A stretch of DNA of 64,000 bases from Exophiala sp. HKRS030 (Eukaryota > Ascomycota > Eurotiomycetes > Chaetothyriales > Herpotrichiellaceae): NCBI GenBank assembly GCA_023897205.1, contig JAHWDD010000004.1, forward strand, positions 3,658,001-3,722,000, written 5' to 3'. Below the pieces are notes generated by a model. It was given only the letters and a program-made list of their open reading frames with translations. It had not been told where the DNA came from and made no database searches. The position numbers were made by a program, and so were the translations under genes. This document shows positions 58,377 to 64,000 of this stretch, one piece after another (position 1 is the first letter of the stretch; the number at the start of each line of letters is the position of its first letter).

Positions 58377-59106
58377 TGTGGTTGCCAATGGACAAATGAG
58401 TCCAACGACAGTGTATGGCCGTGGTGGGAAGCCGTAACAAATGTTGTGGCATAATCAGGAACGCGGAAAGTCAGTCATACGGAGTTAGATGAGAGGTTGG
58501 AGTAAGGCTACGAATCACGTGCCATCTATCTCAGCCTTGTGCTGCCCCTTTAATGTGATGCTACTCCTACCATGATGTTGCTATATTTCATGATTTCAGT
58601 CAATCAATTGCTAAATGAGCATGCATGGCTTCATTACATCTATAGCATATATTCAAGATCTGCATTGGGTGTACTCAAATAATTAAAACTTCTGCTTGTT
58701 GTCTCCTGACCGAGGTCGGATGTCATTGCACGCTTTGATACATCGTTCTCGTTTGCCTGCCTTCACTGAGGTCTGTTACACAACTGGACGAGCCGGCGCG
58801 GAGTGTGCAACGAATGCAAAGGAGATCTCGTAACGATGGCTGCGAATAGTCGCCGAGTTACTCCGTACAAATTTGACCAATAAAAATAGTCCACACAAAC
58901 CATATGTTTGGTCATACCGCCTCTCCTGACTCATCCAGAATCCAAGTCATTTCCCCAATCAGTAAAAAACCTCTGCCTAAAGCTCCGAAGGTACTTGAAA
59001 GCAGTTGTCCTTGATTGTACATTACAGTGGCAGAATTTTACCCTCATTATGTCTAACTCAGAGGCTGGTGTTGTGATAGGAGGTGCTGTCACCTGGAGTT
59101 GCCGTT
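58377..59106. other. intergenic upstream of EXO84
   Basis: 730 bp including the EXO84 promoter. It contains one exact TACTCCGTA motif at 58859-58867 and a near match at 58478-58485. No gene is supported. Confidence 0.45.
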
Positions 59107-59325
59107 TTATGCTTGAGCGCGGTCGCTTTTGCTTTGCTGTTCACCAACGAGTGCGGCCTCTAACCTCTTGATTTCTTTCTTCATGCTGGTCGCAACTGAA
59201 GAGGATTTCTCCATTGCTTGCTGAAGCAGCTCACACTCGGCTCGCAGCCGACAAATTTCACTCATCAAGCGCTGGCTCTCTTGTTGTATGTTGCACTTGA
59301 CTCGAGTATCTTGTCCCTCAGACTC
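59107..59325 (-). CDS. orphan coiled-coil coding exon (3' exon of an unresolved gene)
   Basis: From an acceptor at 59326-59327 (GATCAG, with a CTAAT branch-like site upstream), a 72-codon frame runs to TAA. It has strong heptad patterning, with pieces such as RLMSEICRLRAECELLQQAM and MKKEIKRLEAALVGEQQ. There is no ATG at its head, so it must be the last exon of a gene lying to the right. Upstream candidates include a short ATG-started hydrophobic frame (ATG at about 59673, WGSALSAFATVGLTVL) and a TATA-like element near 60014. I could not join them without breaking frame. The protein is probably a coiled-coil protein, perhaps membrane-anchored. Identity unknown. Confidence 0.4.
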   Translation of the reverse strand, partial: ESEGQDTRVKCNIQQESQRLMSEICRLRAECELLQQAMEKSSSVATSMKKEIKRLEAALVGEQQSKSDRAQA

Positions 59326-60600
59326 CTGATCAAGTGGAAATTAGTCTAGAGAGCCTTAAAACAGCGCGGGTGAGGGTTTTCGGACCATTTCTTTTCACTC
59401 GAATATGGTGCTTGCAAGCTGTATCTACGAGAGATAATTTTGGAGATCTCGAGGAGACGCGACCAGGTGCACAGGCAATAAACAATGTGTATATACTTGG
59501 TGCTGCTGGTTTGGATCGCACTGTTCGTTCAATGTCAAGGTGATAGCAGACAAGCTTGGGCGGGGTTTGTTTGTCTCAAATGTAGATCATGCTCGAGGAT
59601 CGTCTGTACTTTTCCAATACGGTCAGTCCTACGGTCGCAAATGCTGATAAAGCGGAGCCCCAAATAACCATGATATTGAGCTAGGATTACTTCAGTTACC
59701 ATAGCATCACGAGAGCTTAGATACTGCTTCCTTGCGATATGTAGGTCGTTATCTTATGTGCCGCTTGTTAGCCACCCCAGTGAAAAGCGAGAATGTATAT
59801 CGATTGTCCAAAAGTTGAGTGAGCGGATTCAGACGTGACGCTGGTCTGATCGCTGCAAGGTGAGCATAGTGAGCGATGGGAGTACTCCCGGAAACTAGCT
59901 GTTGCAAGGCAGTGGAATTCCCAAACCAGAGAAGATGATGGAATCCTTTTTGGCTGTTATTCGTACTCACCGCAATAATGGACAACAAATCAGTGCCTGC
60001 CCATAGTGTCACTTATATAGTATTTTTGTGCCGTATGTTAAGCAGTTTAAAGCTTCAGCTGTCATGTGTATGTGTTTCATCCTTGATTCTAGAAAGCCAC
60101 GAGACTTGTAGCAGAGCCCGTCGTTTGGAAGTATGTGTCGCATCAATCAGACACATAGTCTTGAGAAGATCTTCTAGGTGGTTATGTCTTTTGGCAGGCT
60201 GTATATTGGACAAAGATACTCAGATCTTGTTTTGGTCAAGACGTGATTTGTAGTCAGTCGGCACTTAGATGGTGTGAGTTGTGAAAAGGTTCTACAGTAA
60301 TTAGAAGTGTTCGAAGGATTAACAAAGAGTGAGTGACGAGGCTGTCGGGCCATCGGAGTTTAGGTGCTTGGCAGGCGCTAAAGCAGCCTTGCGCTTGCCA
60401 GCGACTTTGGATGATTCGGGGTCAAAGCTGGGAAATTTCGCAAAGCTGCATCACCATTTCTTCAATCCATCATTGTGTATTCAGCCACATCCAGCCGACT
60501 TGTTTGTCAATCTTGTATTCTTCAAGCCGGAATTCCTCGTCATTGGCTTCGACTTCTGCTTGGCCCGACTTGAGCCACCTGGGTTCGACCTGGATTCATA
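59326..60600. other. unresolved region between coiled-coil exon and TOM20
   Basis: It probably contains upstream exons and the promoter of the coiled-coil gene on the minus strand, plus the TOM20 promoter on the plus strand. A minus-strand TATATAAG-like element lies near 60014-60021. No exon set could be fixed. Confidence 0.35.
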
Positions 60601-61225
60601 ATGAAGACTTCTACCATTGTCTCGATATCCGTTGGCACGGCAGTCACTGGACTGATCGGTAAATGACTTTACTCGTGAAATCACAAAGACGTTCATCCCA
60701 GCTAACAATCCGACAGCGTATGCAGCTTATTTCGACTACAAACGGAGAAATGACCCTGGGTTCCGGAAAGCCTTAAAACGAGAATCCCGCAGACAAGCTA
60801 GGATAGCCAAGGAGGAAGCCGAGATCCAGGGAAAGAGACAAAGAGAAGAGATCAAGCTGGCGGTGCAAGAAGCCATTGAGGAAGGCTTCCCTACAGATGT
60901 GGAAGAGAAGGAGGCGTTCTTTATGCAACAAATAGCCCAGGGAGAGGCATTGGCCGGAGATGGTACTGTTACCTTGACATTTTACGAAGGTTCAACAACT
61001 AATTGTTGCATAGGCTCTGACCCGGTTGGCGCGGCACTCTGCTTCTACAAAGGCCTCAAGGTGTATCCCGAACCTTCCTCGCTTATTCGCATTTACGATA
61101 ACACCGTTCCGAAGGAGATCCTCGAAATTCTTGCCGTCATGGTCGCTCAAGACAAGAGTCTCAAGGTGGGCGACTTTGGCGCCAGCAGTGACAGGGGCTC
61201 GGAAAGCGGACACGGGGTTGAATGA
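60601..61225 (+). CDS. TOM20: mitochondrial import receptor subunit Tom20
   Basis: Exons 60601-60658, 60717-60962 and 61014-61225 encode 171 residues. A short N-terminal membrane anchor (VSISVGTAVTGLIAYAAYFDY) precedes a basic linker KRRNDPGFRK and a charged helix. The receptor domain contains the EEGFPTDVEEKEAFF and QIAQGEALAG blocks, then ALCFYKGLKVYPEP, typical of fungal Tom20. It sits in the outer mitochondrial membrane and binds amphipathic presequences, handing them to Tom22/Tom40. The second intron is 51 nt and in frame without stops, so a retained form would add 17 residues. The C-terminal 17 residues differ from the acidic tail I would expect in Tom20. Confidence 0.9.
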
Positions 61226-62254
61226 GTTCCTACGCTTTGACATACAGCAACTTTTGTATCAACAAGAATTTCACCGTCCTCGTATGAGGGACGCCTTTTC
61301 AGTCCCTTGCCAAGAAAATCGCCTCTCTGTACGACTGTTGTATACCAGCGCTGGGCCGATGTTTGAGCTTGTCAGGATGATATACATTTTTGTTGGGACA
61401 TAATTCAGTGGTCACTCGACTAGTGGCCTCTTCAATTAAAAGCTTTGCCCGATTCATGGCCGCTTTGCACTGTTATCAGACCAGTCGTTGTTTTTCTGTT
61501 CATTCATCTCATTGACTTCTCAAGCATTGTGAAAGCAGCCTCTCGGGCAAGATCGTGAGGCAACGTTGCCACTCGCTGGTATTTGAGATTGGCTCACGCC
61601 AACAGAAATGTTGCGAAATCTTGCCATATGATATGCCACAAATTTTGCAAGGTCATTAACATGGCCAAAGGCCACAATGACCACGTTTCGGCTTGTCCTT
61701 ACCAACCTGCCTTGGTCGAAACGTCTGGTATATCGAATTGACCATTGACGATTAAAGCAAGACCGAGGTACCGGCAGTCAGCAAGGCATCACAAGCTCAT
61801 TCACCAATCTCGATTTCGGGTCTCTTGCTAACCTCTAAGTCCCACAACTATCAGCAGAAAATATCGGACTCCCTGTCATCATTAAGAACTGAGTATTCGT
61901 GGACTGCATTGCAGACGTCGCGCATTTCCGGATCAAGTTATCATACAATAAAAGGATGCGGATACCTCCGACTATCCGTCGCTGAGAACTGCCTTTTGCA
62001 GATCTACTTGGCAGTTGAAGATATATACTTCATTCCTCGGTAATCACAACATGTTGAAAGGCGTACAGGTTTGAAGTTCTCTGTATTCTACAAATCCTCT
62101 GCCTTTGAATAAACCTTGCGGCCGGCTTGCTCACTAATCTGTAGCAACGAGATCCAGACTCGGACTCAGACATTACTTGAAAGTGCCATACCTCCAGACA
62201 TATTGTGCAATCTTACCAATTTTACTATATGAAAGTCTTCACTGCCGCGTAAAC
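61226..62254. other. intergenic between TOM20 and the amine oxidase
   Basis: About 1 kb with only short frames lacking any domain. The right end should carry the amine oxidase promoter. Confidence 0.45.
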
Positions 62255-64000
62255 ATGTCGCAGACCACGCCTCATCCTCTGGACCCTTTGACACCCGAGG
62301 AAATTTCCCAGGTACCACATATCAAGTCATTGGGTCTTCGAAGCAAGAGCTGACCAGCAGACTGCAAATCATGTTCGAAAAGCGTGCCCAGGGAGGGATG
62401 TCTACTTCCGAGTCATTACCCTGTCAGAGCCACCGAAGGCGGACATGATAAGATACCTGGAGGCCGAACATGGCGGCCGACTCCATGGCCTTATTCTGCC
62501 CCGCTTGGCGATGGTGCAGGCTTTCCTGGGCCCAAGAGACAGCAATCATTATTACCTGCTGAAGGTGGATGTAACTACCGGCGATGTCGCGCAGCAGAAG
62601 CAGCTTGTCGGATGTCATCCTCATGTCGATGCCACTGACATGCAAAAGGCGGAGCGAGAATGTCTGAATGACCCTCGCGTCCAAGCGGCAATCAAAGACA
62701 TGAAGCTCCCTGCGGGCGCCGAAGTCAAGATTGAGCCATGGACCTACGCTACGGATGGGATGAATGATATGAGCGAGAAGATCACAATGTGTTATTTCTA
62801 CATGAAGCTAATTGACCACCCGGATGCCAATCACTATGCTTATCCTTTGGATCTCTGTGTCGAAATGTCTGGGGATGCTCGCGTTTTGAAGATTTTCTAT
62901 TTGCCCTTCGGGACGTCAAACGATATCGGCACGTCCGCGCAAGCTTACGATCAGGAAAAAATTCACGGGGCCGAGATTGAATACCATCCTGACCTGCTTA
63001 AAAACCAGCGGACAACCACAAAGCCGTATCGAGTTTCCCAGCCAGAGGGTCCCTCGTTCAACGTCCAAGGGAACCTGCTGCAATGGGAGAAGTGGAGGTT
63101 CCGCGTCGGGTTCAACTACAGAGAAGGACTCACTCTGCACGACGTGAGGTACGATGGGCGTAGCGTTTTCTACAGACTGTCATTGGCGGAAATGTTTGTC
63201 CCCTACGGAGATCCTCGCATGCCGTACGCACGAAAAGCCGCATTTGATCTGGGGAACGATGGGGCGGGTTGCACGGCCAACAACTTACGGCTGGGCTGTG
63301 ACTGTCTGGGACATATCAAGTACTTTGATGGCTGGCATACCACTTCCGCCGGGGATCCAATAAAGATTCCCAATGCTGTGTGCTGCCATGAAGTGGACGA
63401 GTAAGATGTCTCCTCCCCCAATCCGCCCGTACCTTGGGGCACTTTCCATATACTTTGTCATTCTAATTCTTCGCAGTGGGATCCTGTGGAAGCATACAAA
63501 CTTTCGAACAGGGCATGCTGTCGTCACCCGGTCACGCATGCTGGTGCTGCAAACCATCATCACGGTCAGCAACTACGAGTATATATTTGCATTTCAATTC
63601 GGCCAGGATGCTTCGCTGAACTACGAGGTTCGAGCGACGGGTATCGTGTCGACGGTCCCGATTGGCATTGGCGAGAAAGTACCGTTTGGAACTACGGTAG
63701 CTCCCGGGGTACTGGCCCCGTACCATCAGCACCTCTTCTCGCTTCGAATAGACCCGGCGGTTGCAGGCTATAAGAACTCACTCGTTGTGGAGGAATCGCA
63801 TGCCATGCCTATCCAGGATCCGCAGGTACACAATCCATTCGGGATCGGCTACACGACCGAGTCACGCGTCGTCGAGGACGAATGCGGTCTCGATCTCGAT
63901 CATAGTGTCAACCGGGTGTTCAAGATCGTCAACGAAGAAGTCATCAACCCTGTGACTGGCGGTCCGGTCGGGTATAAGCTTGCACCATGCTACAGTCAGT
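62255..64000 (+). CDS. copper-containing primary amine oxidase, truncated at window edge
   Basis: Exons 62255-62311, 62361-63400 and 63477 to the window end give the first 540 residues. Full-length relatives are about 650-700 residues. Copper amine oxidases oxidise primary amines to aldehydes with release of ammonia and hydrogen peroxide. N2/N3 domains occupy about 1-220. The catalytic base lies in AFDLG (Asp315), and the topaquinone precursor is Tyr399 in the TVSNYEY motif. These positions are close to those of the yeast Hansenula enzyme. Of the copper ligands, the HQHLF pair is visible; the third His lies beyond the edge. No signal peptide is seen, so cytosolic or peroxisomal location is likely. 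Introns are 49 and 76 bp. Confidence 0.95.

Noticed and set aside
1..64000. tRNA, rRNA or CRISPR arrays
   Set aside because: No cloverleaf with a T-loop consensus was found by eye, no rRNA blocks, and no regularly spaced repeats. A tRNA scanner would be decisive.
1..64000. transposable elements
   Set aside because: No reverse transcriptase, integrase or transposase motif, and no long terminal repeats were noticed.

Overview
The window comes from the nuclear genome of a filamentous ascomycete (Pezizomycotina). Genes carry short GT-AG introns, mostly 47-105 bp, some with a CTAAC-like branch site. The gene families are typical fungal ones: a PDR-type ABC transporter, a Zn2Cys6 regulator, NACHT and ankyrin proteins, a fungal Tom20 and a Hei10-type meiotic RING protein. 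The gene flavour suggests Eurotiomycetes, possibly Chaetothyriales, but that is an inference and cannot be proved from sequence alone. All exon maps were built by hand from reading frame, splice sites and family conservation.

Layout. 1.7-2.8 kb: an unknown two-exon gene. 6.2-11.4 kb: a seven-exon PDR/CDR-like ABC transporter. 12.15 kb: tiny OST4. 13.4-17.8 kb (-): a 1466-residue AT-hook and zinc-finger protein, divergent from ribosomal protein L26 (18.3-18.9 kb). 20.5-21.7 kb (-): a MIP channel. 22.9-23.9 kb (-): a short-chain dehydrogenase. 23.9-28.9 kb: gene-free, with AC and alternating purine-pyrimidine tracts. 28.9-30.0 kb (-): an unknown Tyr/Pro-rich protein. 30.0-35.7 kb: gene-poor, perhaps with a decayed gene near 32.8-33.4 kb. 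35.7-38.3 kb: a Zn2Cys6 regulator. 38.7-40.0 kb: an XAP5/FAM50 protein. 40.3-41.7 kb: a five-exon Hei10-like RING protein. 42.1-43.9 kb: a monocarboxylate-type MFS transporter. 44.2-47.7 kb (-): a decayed lipase-like/NACHT (NLR-type) gene, divergent from a 1423-residue ankyrin-CorA-like membrane protein (48.5-53.3 kb). 53.7-54.9 kb (-): FIP1, divergent from HSP10 (55.3-55.9 kb). 56.3-58.4 kb (-): EXO84. 59.1-59.3 kb (-): an orphan coiled-coil exon. 60.6-61.2 kb: TOM20. 62.25 kb to the right edge: a truncated copper amine oxidase.

Most of the window is conserved housekeeping: translation, N-glycosylation, mRNA 3'-end formation, exocytosis, mitochondrial import and folding. These genes are interspersed with accessory genes for drug efflux, transport and regulation. 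The most unusual part is 44-53 kb, where a broken NLR-like gene sits head to head with an intact ankyrin-CorA-like gene. A second notable signal is the nonamer TACGGAGTA (or its complement), which occurs nine times exactly and only outside called exons.
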